This document shows positions 34,608-43,460 of a DNA stretch of 64,000 bases, piece by piece. The stretch spans positions 18,872 through 82,871 of the forward strand of contig SVPP01000012.1 in the NCBI GenBank assembly GCA_015065765.1, written 5' to 3'. The notes beneath the pieces were generated by a model. It saw nothing but the letters and a program-made list of their open reading frames with translations. It was not told where the DNA came from and searched no databases. Both the position numbers and the translations under genes were made by a program. The stretch's first letter is position 1, and each line of letters begins with the position of its first letter. Source of the stretch: Oscillospiraceae bacterium (GTDB lineage Bacteria; Bacillota; Clostridia; Oscillospirales; Acutalibacteraceae).

Positions 34608-35345
34608 TCATTGTGCATTATCACAACATAATTTTCCTTTTTCAATCATTTCAAGTTCTTCAGCGGAAATTTCTCTGCATTCACCGGGCAAAAGGGAATC
34701 GTCCAGCGGCAGTCCGCCCATGGCAATTCTCTTAAGGAAAACTACTTCATTTCCAACCGAAGCAAACATTCTCTTGATCTGATGATATTTACCTTCTCTG
34801 ATTGTGATTTCTACCTTTTTTCCCTCATCATCAATAATTCTCACTCTTGCATCCATGCACTCTGTGCCGTCTGACAAAACTGCACCTTTTTCAAGAATTT
34901 CCTTACCCTCACCGGAAAGCACATCGCGAAGGTGAGCAACATATGTTTTTTCCACATGCTTTGAGGGTGAAAGAATTCTGTGAGCAAAATCACCGTCGTC
35001 GGTAATGAGCATGAAGCCTACAGTATCCTTGTCCAGTCTGCCTGCGGGAAAAAGATTTTTCCTTTTCATGCTTTCAGGCACAATGTCGATAACGGTTTTT
35101 GTTTTCGGGTCATTCGTAGCACTGACAACACCCTCTGGCTTATTCATCATAATATAGATATGTTCCTTATAAAAAAGCGGCTTACCGTTTACCGTGATTT
35201 CACTTTTTTCAGCATCTGCCTTGAATGCAGAATCCGTCACAACACTGCCGTCACATGAAACACTGCCTCCTTTTATAAGAGAGCGTGCATCGTTTCTTGA
35301 GATATTCATTTGTGATGAAATAATTTTATCAATTCTCTGTATCAT
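34608..35345 (-). CDS. RsuA/RluB-family pseudouridine synthase
   Basis: Makes pseudouridine in ribosomal RNA. The protein (245 residues) has an N-terminal S4 RNA-binding domain (RIDKIISSQMNISRNDARSLIKGGSVSCDG, about 1-60) and the catalytic domain with MMNKPEGVVSATND and the catalytic Asp in FPAGRLDKDTVGFMLITDDGDFAHR. The C-terminal REGKYHQIKRMFASVGNEVVFLKRIAMGGL motif is present. RsuA (16S U516) is more likely than RluB because of length. Its ATG sits one base after the DUF4830 gene stop, so translation is coupled. Confidence 0.93.
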   Translation of the reverse strand: MIQRIDKIISSQMNISRNDARSLIKGGSVSCDGSVVTDSAFKADAEKSEITVNGKPLFYKEHIYIMMNKPEGVVSATNDPKTKTVIDIVPESMKRKNLFPAGRLDKDTVGFMLITDDGDFAHRILSPSKHVEKTYVAHLRDVLSGEGKEILEKGAVLSDGTECMDARVRIIDDEGKKVEITIREGKYHQIKRMFASVGNEVVFLKRIAMGGLPLDDSLLPGECREISAEELEMIEKGKLCCDNAQ

Positions 35346-35346
35346 T

Positions 35347-35826
35347 TTAATCACTCATAATCGTATGTAATTCTGCCTTCTTACCTAAAATCGTTATATC
35401 TGCACCGATGACATTACCGTTATATATGAGAAGATTCGCCTGAACTTTCCCCTCTTTGTCCTCATATCCCGGGTAATTATTTATGTTATAGGTCCACTTT
35501 TTCACAATCTGACCTTTATATTTTTCGAGGTCAAGGCTCTGTCTTTTCTGAAGAGCATTGTATTCAATATAGGTTTCGTCAAATTCCCATGGAATCGTAA
35601 CCTCTTTTACTGCACACGGCTCAACATCGAAATCCCAGCCGAACTGAGAGAGAAACTTTTCCCTTTCTTTATAATCGGATGCACGCAGACTGATTCCGCC
35701 TTCAGATACCACTGCAGATGTTTTCTCTGCATTAAATAATAACAGTGCTGAAAGTGCAATTATCGCAAGAAAAACAGAAAATAATATTATTTTTACTTTT
35801 GATGTTTTAACTGAAACAACAAACAT
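35347..35826 (-). CDS. DUF4830-domain membrane-anchored protein
   Basis: The protein (159 residues) has an N-terminal TM/signal segment (about 10-28, IILFSVFLAIIALSALLLF) and an outer domain that matches DUF4830: REKFLSQFGWDFDVEPCAVKEVTIPWEFDETYIEYNALQ in pieces, YNINNYPGYE and NLLIYNGNVIGADITI. The function is unknown; the family is common in Oscillospirales. ATG 35826 is chosen since AGGTGG lies just upstream; an in-frame GTG at 35835 is part of it. It is followed directly by the pseudouridine synthase gene. Confidence 0.85.
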   Translation of the reverse strand: MFVVSVKTSKVKIILFSVFLAIIALSALLLFNAEKTSAVVSEGGISLRASDYKEREKFLSQFGWDFDVEPCAVKEVTIPWEFDETYIEYNALQKRQSLDLEKYKGQIVKKWTYNINNYPGYEDKEGKVQANLLIYNGNVIGADITILGKKAELHTIMSD

Positions 35827-35867
35827 ACTTACCACCTCATAAAATAATATGAAGCAGTGTTAAAACT

Positions 35868-35896
35868 AATTCCCCGAAATTTCTGTTCGGGGAATT
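35868..35896. terminator. Terminator after the rsmD-coaD-coiled-coil operon
   Basis: An 11-bp perfect stem (AATTCCCCGAA/TTCGGGGAATT) lies right after the coiled-coil gene; the minus-strand trailer TTAGTTTTAA is moderately T-rich. Confidence 0.72.
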
Positions 35897-35905
35897 GTAG
35901 GTGAA

Positions 35906-36580
35906 TTATTCGTTTCCTTCGGGATGTGCAATTGCCTGGAAGCTGTTACGAAGCTTTCTGACATCGTTGATGTTCTTGACAAGAACCTCATCTGTGCTCT
36001 TCATGAGCTGTTCGATGTATGTAGTTGTCTTTGTTCTGATATCCTCTGACCATGCTGAAGCGTGGCTCATCATTTCGTCAGCCTTTCTCTTAGCAGCATC
36101 AATAAGAGCTGCCGCATCTGCTTCTGCCTTCTGCTTAACCTGCTCAGCATATTCCTCAGATGCTCTTACAACCTCGCTCTCGCTGATAAGGAAATGAGCC
36201 TTTTCTTCTGCCTCGTCAACAATAGTCTGAGCCTTTTCACTTGCTTTTGCAATAAGCTCTGTTGCATCGTTTTTAGCATCTGTTGTAGCCTTTGTTGCAA
36301 TTTCGTTTGCTTCAGCAAGCATCTGTTCGCATTTTTCTTTTGCTCTTGCAAGACCTGAAGATGCATCCTCTTTAGCCTGACCGATAATCTTGTTTCTCTC
36401 CGCAGCAATCTGGCTTGCCTTTTTGATGATATCGGGGAGATTCATGCGAATGTCTGTTACGCAGTCAGAAATAACATCGCCGTCTACAAGAACACGACCT
36501 GTAAGAGCTACCTTTTTACCGTTTGTAATCTCTTCGTCAAGTCTGTCAAGGAGTTTATAGATATTGGTTTCTTCGTTCAT
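35906..36580 (-). CDS. Coiled-coil protein, V-type ATPase subunit E/H or DivIVA-like
   Basis: The 224-residue soluble protein is dominated by an Ala/Glu/Lys-rich coiled coil from about 45 to 205 (AKEDASSGLARAKEKCEQMLAEANEIA and related repeats), after an N-terminal segment MNEETNIYKLLDRLDEEITNGKKVALTGRV seen in Clostridial proteins encoded next to coaD. The heptads resemble ATP-synthase stalk and DivIVA-type proteins, but no catalytic motif is visible. A scaffolding role in division or membrane organisation is a guess. It ends the rsmD-coaD operon. Confidence 0.8.
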   Translation of the reverse strand: MNEETNIYKLLDRLDEEITNGKKVALTGRVLVDGDVISDCVTDIRMNLPDIIKKASQIAAERNKIIGQAKEDASSGLARAKEKCEQMLAEANEIATKATTDAKNDATELIAKASEKAQTIVDEAEEKAHFLISESEVVRASEEYAEQVKQKAEADAAALIDAAKRKADEMMSHASAWSEDIRTKTTTYIEQLMKSTDEVLVKNINDVRKLRNSFQAIAHPEGNE

Positions 36581-36600
36581 TGTTTCTGCTTCCTTTCTTT

Positions 36601-37092
36601 TTACTCTATATTACTTAATTTTTTAATTATATCCTCATGTATTTCAGCAGGCACAAAATCACTGATATCTCCGCCGAGAGAGCATACCTGCTTGACAACG
36701 CTTGAGCTTAAGAACATGTTTTCAGCCTCTGCAGTAAGAAAGACTGTTTCAAGCTCAGGGTTAAGTTTTTTGTTTGTAAGGGATTGCTGAAATTCATCCT
36801 CAAAGTCTGATACAGCGCGAAGTCCTTTCACAACTGCAACAGCACCAACCTGTCTTGCGTAGTCAGCAAGAAGTCCGCTGTAGGAATCAACCCTCACCTT
36901 TTCCATATCCTTTGTGCAACGTTTGAGAAATTCTACTCTTTCCTCAACAGTGAAAGAATGGCTGTTTTTCTTTTTAACATTTGTCATAACAACAACCACA
37001 ACTTCGTCAAAAAGCTTGGTCGCTCTTTTCAGAATATCAAGATGTCCCTTTGTAGCAGGATCAAAACTGCCGGGATAAATTGCTCTTTTCAT
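36601..37092 (-). CDS. coaD: Pantetheine-phosphate adenylyltransferase
   Basis: The fourth step of coenzyme A synthesis: 4'-phosphopantetheine + ATP to dephospho-CoA. In the 163 residues the N-terminal YPGSFDPATKGHLDILKRA contains the T/HxGH nucleotidyltransferase motif, GLRAVSDFEDEFQQSLTNKKL is the substrate-binding stretch, and LSSSVVKQVCSLGGDISDFVP is the C-terminal ATP-binding motif (usually ISSTxVR). The rsmD-coaD neighbourhood is widely conserved in Firmicutes. Confidence 0.97.
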   Translation of the reverse strand: MKRAIYPGSFDPATKGHLDILKRATKLFDEVVVVVMTNVKKKNSHSFTVEERVEFLKRCTKDMEKVRVDSYSGLLADYARQVGAVAVVKGLRAVSDFEDEFQQSLTNKKLNPELETVFLTAEAENMFLSSSVVKQVCSLGGDISDFVPAEIHEDIIKKLSNIE

Positions 37093-37110
37093 AAAATCGT
37101 CACTACCTTT

Positions 37111-37641
37111 TTACCGATAGACGGTGACTGCTATTTTTCCGTATCTGTAACTTCTGTAAATTTTCATTTCTGTCAGTTCCTCAGGAAGTTCTTCTCCAAG
37201 AGGATGTTCGCATATAATTGCTCCGCCTTCAGACACAACACGTTCTGCAAGAGGGAGAAGTTTCTGAAGAATTCCCTGAGAATAAGGAGGATCCATAAAA
37301 ACAAAGGAAAATTTTTCCTTCGTTGTAGAAACAAAGGTGTCGGCATCAGTGTTCAGGACAACAGCATTCTTTGCAAGTCCTGTTGACTGAAGGTTTTTCT
37401 TTATAACCTCAATTGCCTGTCTGTTTCTGTCTACAAACACTGCACTGTCAGCACCACGGCTCAGTGCCTCAATACCAAGCTGACCTGAGCCTGCAAACAA
37501 GTCAAGCACTCTCGTTCCCTCAATTTCAAACTGAATTGAACTGAACATAGCTTCCTTTGTTCTGTCGGTTGTAGGTCTGACATCATCGCCCTCAAGAGTA
37601 AGAAGTCTTCTTCCGCGGGCTATGCCTGTAATAACTCTCAT
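37111..37641 (-). CDS. rsmD: 16S rRNA (guanine(966)-N(2))-methyltransferase RsmD
   Basis: The 176-residue SAM methyltransferase begins MRVITGIARGRRLLTLEGDDVRPTTDRTKEAMFSSI in pieces, the family signature for RNA binding. Motif I is VLDLFAGSGQLGIEALSRGA and the catalytic DPPY is in FVFMDPPYSQGILQ. It methylates G966 in the 30S subunit during assembly. AGGATGG precedes the ATG. It heads the three-gene operon rsmD-coaD-coiled-coil. Confidence 0.96.
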   Translation of the reverse strand: MRVITGIARGRRLLTLEGDDVRPTTDRTKEAMFSSIQFEIEGTRVLDLFAGSGQLGIEALSRGADSAVFVDRNRQAIEVIKKNLQSTGLAKNAVVLNTDADTFVSTTKEKFSFVFMDPPYSQGILQKLLPLAERVVSEGGAIICEHPLGEELPEELTEMKIYRSYRYGKIAVTVYR

Positions 37642-37672
37642 AGTTTTCCATCCTAAAGCTTTATATCAATTT

Positions 37673-37701
37673 ATTATCGCATTTTTATTAGTTTTTGTCA
37701 A
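37673..37701 (-). promoter_or_regulatory. Sigma-A promoter of the rsmD-coaD operon
   Basis: TTGACA (37696-37701), 17 nt and GATAAT (37673-37678) on the minus strand in the 84-nt gap after uvrC. Confidence 0.84.
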
Positions 37702-37725
37702 TAGATATCAGCTATGACTTGAAAT

Positions 37726-39561
37726 TTATGTCTCTTCATTTCTGAAATATTCAACAATTTTCTCTGCATTGACACGATTTATGCCTTTAATCGACATCAG
37801 TTCTTCTACTGTTGCATTTCTGATTGCTGTCAGGGTTTTAAAATTTTTCAGCAGAAGTTTTGCCTTGCTCTCGCCTATAGTTTCGATTCTTGTGAGAGTT
37901 GTGGCAATAGTGCTTTTCTTATGCTTCTGTCTGTGATAACTGATTGCAAAACGGTGAACTTCTTCCTGAATATCAGAAACCAGAATAAAAGCTTTTCTGT
38001 TTGAACTGATTGAAATTTCTCTTCCGCCTGTGGCAATTGCACGGGTGCGGTGTTTTCCGTCTTTCACCATACCGAAAAGCGGAATATCAAGTCCGAACTC
38101 TTCAAGCACAGGCTTTACTGCACTTATCTGACCATCACCGCCGTCGAGCAGAATCAGGTCAGGAAGTTTTCCGAAACCTTCACCTGAATCCTTTTCTTCA
38201 AGGTAATGAGTAAATCTTCTTCGCATAACCTCAGCCATTGAGCCGTAGTCATCCTGTCCCGTAAAGCCTTTTATCGCAAAGCGTTTGTATGCCTTTTTGA
38301 AGGGAACACCGTCCTTGAAAACAATCATACCCGCAACGTTATCAGCACCGAAAGTGTGTGAGATATCGTAGGATTCAATATAGTCAGCACAATCTATTCC
38401 GAGCAGCCCCTTCAGTTCTTCAAGAGCCTCAACATCCTTGCCTTTTCTTCCCATTGACTGAGCAAGCTTTTCCGCAGCATTAGCCCTGCACATCTCAACA
38501 AGCTTTGCATTTTCGCCAATCTGAGGATGAACGATCGCTACCTTTCTGCCACGCTTTTCACTGAGCCACTCTGCAATCAGCTCTTCGTCCTCAACTTCAC
38601 CGTCAACTAAAATTTTAGGCGGTATCTTGTCACGGACAAGATAGTAAGACAGAATGGATTCACTTCTTGTCATTGGCAGATCTTCAACATCTGTGAGGAA
38701 AAAGTGCTCACCGTCACAAAGCTTACCCATTTCAAACCTGAGCACCATAAGACATGTTTTGTCCCCCGTCTGAGAAACTGCGAAAACATCCTGCTCTGTT
38801 TTGCCGTCGGATACAACCTTCTGTTTATCTGTAATTCTCTTTATTGCCGCAATTCTGTCACGAAGAGCAGCCGCCTTCTCAAACTCAAGATTTTCAGAGG
38901 CTTCAAGCATCTCTGCTTTCATTTCATTTATTGCCTCGTCAGTCCCCTTCTTCATAAGGAACGACAGGGCATCTTCAACAGATTTCGCATAATCTTTTTG
39001 TGAGATTTTACCTGTACATGGAGCTGAACACTGACCGATATGGAAATTAAGACAAGGTCTGCCTTTTCCTATGTCTCTGGGAAAAACCTTGTTGCACTGA
39101 GGAAGTTTAAAAATTTTCTGTGCCGCATCAACGGCTTCACGCACGATAAACGCACTTGTGTAAGGTCCGATGTAGGTGCTGCCGTCATCAGTTTTCTGCA
39201 TAGCAAACTGAATCCTCGGATAAGGTGATGTTGTAACCTTTATATAATGATAGCCTTTATCATCTTTGAGCAAAATGTTATATTTCGGCATATGCTGTTT
39301 AATCAAACTGCATTCAAGCACTAACGCCTCAAACTCACTGTCGGTAATAATATAATCGAAATCGTCAACATGGCTGACCATTTTCCGCACCTTTGTCTGC
39401 ATATTTGTCTGAGATGCAAAATATGAACTTACTCTGTTTTTCAGTTTTTTCGCCTTGCCTACATATATTATTTCCTTATCCTTGTTTTTCATCAGGTAAA
39501 CTCCGCTTTGAAGTGGCAAAGCCATAGCCTTTTTGCGGAGCTCTTTGATTTTCTCGGTCAC
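37726..39561 (-). CDS. uvrC: Excinuclease ABC subunit UvrC
   Basis: Makes the two incisions in nucleotide excision repair with UvrA and UvrB. The 611-residue protein has an N-terminal GIY-YIG nuclease (SGVYLMKNKDKEIIYVGKAKKLKNRV, about 19-44), a Cys-rich stretch (CLNFHIGQCSAPCTG), a UVR domain that binds UvrB (about 203-238, EMLEASENLEFEKAAALRDRI), the RNase H-like nuclease with SYDISHTFG and ILLDGGDGQI, and a C-terminal helix-hairpin-helix (MSIKGINRVNAEKIVEYF). The start codon is GTG with an excellent AAGGAGGTG. It is divergent from the ABC transporter operon. Confidence 0.97.
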   Translation of the reverse strand: MTEKIKELRKKAMALPLQSGVYLMKNKDKEIIYVGKAKKLKNRVSSYFASQTNMQTKVRKMVSHVDDFDYIITDSEFEALVLECSLIKQHMPKYNILLKDDKGYHYIKVTTSPYPRIQFAMQKTDDGSTYIGPYTSAFIVREAVDAAQKIFKLPQCNKVFPRDIGKGRPCLNFHIGQCSAPCTGKISQKDYAKSVEDALSFLMKKGTDEAINEMKAEMLEASENLEFEKAAALRDRIAAIKRITDKQKVVSDGKTEQDVFAVSQTGDKTCLMVLRFEMGKLCDGEHFFLTDVEDLPMTRSESILSYYLVRDKIPPKILVDGEVEDEELIAEWLSEKRGRKVAIVHPQIGENAKLVEMCRANAAEKLAQSMGRKGKDVEALEELKGLLGIDCADYIESYDISHTFGADNVAGMIVFKDGVPFKKAYKRFAIKGFTGQDDYGSMAEVMRRRFTHYLEEKDSGEGFGKLPDLILLDGGDGQISAVKPVLEEFGLDIPLFGMVKDGKHRTRAIATGGREISISSNRKAFILVSDIQEEVHRFAISYHRQKHKKSTIATTLTRIETIGESKAKLLLKNFKTLTAIRNATVEELMSIKGINRVNAEKIVEYFRNEET

Positions 39562-39695
39562 GTTATCACCTCCTTACTAAAATAATACCAAAAAATCATA
39601 CCGTTTTCAATCGTTAATTTTAAACTTTGTATTAAATAAAAAATCCTGTCAATAATATTTCCGCAAGGAAGTAACATAAAAAGGATGTGACACAT

Positions 39696-40787
39696 TTGGC
39701 AGGAATCACTTTAAAAAACGTCAAAAAAATTTATGACGACAATTATACTGCGGTACATGATTTTTCCCTCGAGATCAAAGACAGAGAGTTCATTATACTC
39801 GTTGGTCCCTCAGGTTGCGGAAAAAGTACAACTCTCAGAATGATTGCAGGGCTTGAGGATATCTCCTCAGGTGAGCTGTATATCGGAGAAAAGCTTGTTA
39901 ACGACGTACCGCCCAAAGGCAGAGACATTGCTATGGTTTTTCAGAACTATGCACTTTATCCTCACATGAGCGTATACAAAAATATGGCATTTGCACTTGA
40001 AATGAGGAAAATGCCGAAAGACGAAATCAGAAAAAAAATTATGGAAACCGCCAAAAGTCTTGATATCACTGAACTTCTTGAGCGAAAGCCCAAGGCACTT
40101 TCAGGTGGTCAGAGACAGCGAGTTGCACTGGGACGAGCCATGGTGCGGGAGCCTTCTGTATTTTTGCTTGATGAGCCTCTCTCAAACCTTGATGCAAAAC
40201 TGAGAACTCAGATGCGTGCAGAGATAAAGGAGCTTCACAGAAAACTTAACACCACATTCGTTTACGTCACTCATGACCAGACGGAAGCCATGACAATGGG
40301 CGACAGAATTGTTGTGATGAAGGACGGCTTTATTCAGCAGGCAGATACTCCTCAGGAACTTTATAACAACCCGGTAAACACCTTTGTGGCAGGATTTATC
40401 GGCTCACCTCAGATGAATTTTATAAACGCACAGGTAATCGGTGACAGTGGAAAAATCAGAATTAAAATTGACGACAGCTTAATTGATATTCCGAAAGAAA
40501 CGATAAAAAATAACAGTCTTGAAAAATATCTGGGTGCAGAAGTGATTTTCGGGATAAGACCTGAAAACACTGTTCTCTCTCATGACAGCAAAAATTCAGT
40601 GGATGCCAGGATTGAAATATGTGAGCTTATGGGCGACAGTTCGTATATACACATGAAAACAGGAAAAGATAATATCATCTGTAAATATCCTTCTCTGTTT
40701 TCGGGAGAAAAAGGTGAAAAGGTTATGGTCACATTTGACATGACTAAATCACTTTTCTTCGACAGAGAAACAGGAATAAGAATATAA
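39696..40787 (+). CDS. Carbohydrate ABC transporter ATP-binding protein (MsmK/UgpC/MalK type)
   Basis: The 363-residue ATPase has Walker A LVGPSGCGKSTTLRMIAG, Q-loop MVFQNYALYPHMSVYKNMAFALEM, signature LSGGQRQRVALGRAMVREP, Walker B VFLLDEPLSNLDAKLR and H-loop VYVTHDQTEAMTMGDRI, plus a C-terminal TOBE regulatory domain (about 235-360). A TTG start at 39696 is preferred: it gives the family N-terminus AGITLKNVKKIY and AAAGGATG lies ten bases upstream; the GTG at 39687 sits two bases from that RBS. It heads a four-gene importer operon with the binding protein and both permeases. Confidence 0.93.
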   Translation: MAGITLKNVKKIYDDNYTAVHDFSLEIKDREFIILVGPSGCGKSTTLRMIAGLEDISSGELYIGEKLVNDVPPKGRDIAMVFQNYALYPHMSVYKNMAFALEMRKMPKDEIRKKIMETAKSLDITELLERKPKALSGGQRQRVALGRAMVREPSVFLLDEPLSNLDAKLRTQMRAEIKELHRKLNTTFVYVTHDQTEAMTMGDRIVVMKDGFIQQADTPQELYNNPVNTFVAGFIGSPQMNFINAQVIGDSGKIRIKIDDSLIDIPKETIKNNSLEKYLGAEVIFGIRPENTVLSHDSKNSVDARIEICELMGDSSYIHMKTGKDNIICKYPSLFSGEKGEKVMVTFDMTKSLFFDRETGIRI

Positions 40788-40812
40788 TTTATAATCTGAA
40801 AGGATGAACAAA

Positions 40813-42072
40813 ATGAAAAAAATAATTGCATTGCTCATGTCCGTTATTCTGATCGCGTTTACTTTTGCCGCATGCGGTGACGGAAACGTATCAGAAAACA
40901 ATAACGGCGAAGTAGACAAAAAAGAAACAATCACACTCCGTCTTTGGGGTGCACAGGATGACAAGGAAATGCTGACAAAGCTTGTTTCCGATTTCAAAAA
41001 AGAGCATCCTGAAAAGGAATGGAAAATTTCAATAAGCTTTGTAGGTGAGGATGATGCCGCAACAGAAGTTCTTAAGGACGTTTCAGCGGCAGCCGACGTT
41101 TTCTCTTTCGCAAGTGACCAGATTGCAACCTTAAAAAAAGCAGGTGCACTTTACAGAGTTACAAACGGTGACATCGGAACAAGAAACAGCGAGCCCTCGG
41201 TGCAGGCAGCAACCGTTGACGGAGAAATTTACGCATATCCCGCTTCCTCAGACACATTTTTCCTTTACTACGACAAGGCTGTTTTTTCAGACGAGGAAGT
41301 AAAATCTCTTGAAAAAATCCTCGCAAAAGACACCGGCGACAAGATTACCAACTTCGCAATGAAAATTGATGACGGCTGGTACTCTTCCTCCTTCTTCTTC
41401 ACTGCAGGATGTACACTTTTCGGCGAGGACGGCAAGGACAAAACAAAGTGCGACTTCAACTCTGAAAAAGGCGTTATGGCAGCAAACTATATGATTGACC
41501 TTGCAAACAACAAAAAGTTCGCAAACCTTGACGATGCAAAAATCAAAGCAGGCTTCAAGGCAAGAACTTTAGGTGCTGCAGTTTCGGGAACATGGAATGC
41601 TGATGACATCAAAAAAAGTCTCGGTGAAGATTTCGGTGTTACGAAGCTTCCTACAATCAGACTTGACGGTGAGGATAAAAACATGGTTTCCATGGCCAAC
41701 TTCAAGCTTTACGGAGTAAATGCACAGACAAAACATCCGGAAGAAGCTCATGAACTTGCCGACTTTCTTACTGACAGAGCAGCTCAGGAAACTCGTTTTA
41801 AAGTCAGAAGCTATGCTCCGACTCACACAGATCTTGCAGGTGATAAAGAGACCCTTGCATCAAATGAGGTCGTAGCAGCTCTTACAGCACAGTCAAGACA
41901 TTCAATTCTCCAGACATCAATTGATCAGGTTGCAAACTTCTGGACACCTGCCGAGGCATTCGGTACAGGACTTATTGACGGCACTGTGACAAAGCAGAAT
42001 GTGAAAGAAAAGCTTGATGCATTCGTCAGTGCAGTTCTCACCTCAATCAAAGAAGAAGACACTACAAAATAA
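40813..42072 (+). CDS. Sugar ABC transporter substrate-binding lipoprotein (maltodextrin type)
   Basis: The protein (419 residues) has a lipoprotein signal peptide (KKIIALLMSVILIAFTFAAC, lipidated Cys about 20). An SBP family 1 fold follows: TITLRLWGAQDDKEMLTKLVSDF, DVFSFASDQIATLKKAGALYRV, VDGEIYAYPASSDTFFLYYDKAVF and ANFKLYGVNAQTKHPEEAHELADFLTD. The last piece is shared with maltose/maltodextrin binders. Its Asp/Trp distribution fits an oligosaccharide ligand. ATG 40813 is chosen for AAAGG nine bases upstream. A strong hairpin follows the stop codon. Confidence 0.92.
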   Translation: MKKIIALLMSVILIAFTFAACGDGNVSENNNGEVDKKETITLRLWGAQDDKEMLTKLVSDFKKEHPEKEWKISISFVGEDDAATEVLKDVSAAADVFSFASDQIATLKKAGALYRVTNGDIGTRNSEPSVQAATVDGEIYAYPASSDTFFLYYDKAVFSDEEVKSLEKILAKDTGDKITNFAMKIDDGWYSSSFFFTAGCTLFGEDGKDKTKCDFNSEKGVMAANYMIDLANNKKFANLDDAKIKAGFKARTLGAAVSGTWNADDIKKSLGEDFGVTKLPTIRLDGEDKNMVSMANFKLYGVNAQTKHPEEAHELADFLTDRAAQETRFKVRSYAPTHTDLAGDKETLASNEVVAALTAQSRHSILQTSIDQVANFWTPAEAFGTGLIDGTVTKQNVKEKLDAFVSAVLTSIKEEDTTK

Positions 42073-42078
42073 ACTTCA

Positions 42079-42105
42079 GGGACTTGCAGAAAATCTGCAA
42101 GTCCC
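42079..42105 (+). other. Intercistronic stem-loop between binding-protein and permease genes
   Basis: A perfect 12-bp stem (GGGACTTGCAGA/TCTGCAAGTCCC) with a 3-nt loop and no T-run after it. Such structures stabilise upstream mRNA and lower downstream expression, giving more binding protein than permease, as in malE-malF. Confidence 0.75.
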
Positions 42106-42119
42106 ATGGGATTGATAAA

Positions 42120-43460
42120 ATGAAACAGTTTTTTTATGCGTTCAGAAAAGGTGATGCACTTACAAAATTATCCTTTTTTATTTTAGGATTTTCGAACCTT
42201 TTCAGAGGACAGGTTGTAAAGGGAATAATATTTCTTTCAGCACAGGTTGCATACTTTTTCTATATGTTCACCTACGGCTTTTCTGCTATAGGGAAGCTCC
42301 GTCATTTAGGCACAAGGGAGCAGGGCTGGGTTTTCGATGAAGACAGAGGCATCGACGTTCTTATGCCCGGCGACAACTCTATGCTCATTCTCCTTTACGG
42401 GGTTTTCGCCATATTCATCACCCTTGCATTTCTCTATCTTTATAAATCTGCAGCAGAGCAAAGCTACAGCCTTGAAATGCAGATAAAAAGAGGAAAAAAG
42501 CCCTTATCTTTTTACGAGGAAGTCACAGAATACGCAGACTCACGCCTTCACAAAACTCTTCTTTTTCTTCCTGTGATAGGTGTTGTCGTGCTGACAGTGT
42601 TGCCACTTGTATTCATGATTCTGATTGCCTTCACAAATTTCGACAGAAATCATCAGCCTCCCGGCAATCTTTTCACTTGGGTCGGTCTCGACAACTTTAA
42701 AGCTATGCTTTCATCGGGAAGTGTTCTCGGTAAAACGTTTTTCCCTGTTCTCGGATGGACACTTGTCTGGGCAACTCTTGCAACATCGCTCAACTATATC
42801 CTCGGCATGCTTCTTGCAATGCTCATCAATAAAAAAGGAATAAAAATCAAAGGCTTTTACAGAACAATTTTCATTCTCTCTATTGCAATTCCTCAGTTTG
42901 TATCGCTCCTTGTTATGAGAAATATTCTTGATGATGACGGACCTCTCAACGTTCTTCTTGAAAAAGCAGGGATAATTTCAGACTATGTTCCCTTCCTGAC
43001 AAACACAACCTTGGCAAGAATTTCGGTTATTGTTATAAACCTGTGGATCGGTATTCCATATACCATGCTTATCACAACAGGTATTCTTATGAATATCCCT
43101 GAGGATTTGTACGAAAGTGCAAAAATTGACGGTGCAACGCCTGTTACTCAGTATTTCAGAATAACACTGCCCTATGTTTTCTTTGTTACTGCACCTTATC
43201 TCATCACACAGTTTATCGGCAACATCAACAATTTCAATATTATCTATTTCCTGACAAGAGGCGGACCTGCAACTCTTGACTACTATCAGGCGGGTAAAAC
43301 CGATTTGCTCGTCACATGGCTTTACAAGCTGACGGTAAACAGCAAGGACTATTCTTACGCATCAACAATCGGTATTCTTGTGTTTATCATTTCGGCAGTG
43401 TTCTCGCTTATTGCCTACAGGAGAACTTCATCATATAAAAACGAGGAGGAATTCGGATGA
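42120..43460 (+). CDS. Sugar ABC transporter permease, MalF-like
   Basis: The 446-residue permease has an N-terminal extension with two TM segments (FFILGFSNLFRGQVVKGIIFLSAQVAYFFYM in pieces) typical of Firmicutes MdxF/GanP types, then six core TMs. The EAA coupling loop is ESAKIDGATPVTQYFRITLP. ATG 42120 has GGGA eight bases upstream; the reading frame is open twelve codons earlier through the hairpin. It overlaps the next permease gene by four bases. Confidence 0.92.
   Translation: MKQFFYAFRKGDALTKLSFFILGFSNLFRGQVVKGIIFLSAQVAYFFYMFTYGFSAIGKLRHLGTREQGWVFDEDRGIDVLMPGDNSMLILLYGVFAIFITLAFLYLYKSAAEQSYSLEMQIKRGKKPLSFYEEVTEYADSRLHKTLLFLPVIGVVVLTVLPLVFMILIAFTNFDRNHQPPGNLFTWVGLDNFKAMLSSGSVLGKTFFPVLGWTLVWATLATSLNYILGMLLAMLINKKGIKIKGFYRTIFILSIAIPQFVSLLVMRNILDDDGPLNVLLEKAGIISDYVPFLTNTTLARISVIVINLWIGIPYTMLITTGILMNIPEDLYESAKIDGATPVTQYFRITLPYVFFVTAPYLITQFIGNINNFNIIYFLTRGGPATLDYYQAGKTDLLVTWLYKLTVNSKDYSYASTIGILVFIISAVFSLIAYRRTSSYKNEEEFG

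Noticed and set aside
39562..39686. Divergent consensus promoters between uvrC and the sugar importer
   Set aside because: A TTGACA is present on the minus strand but without a fitting -10, and the plus-strand candidates are weak, so no promoter is listed.
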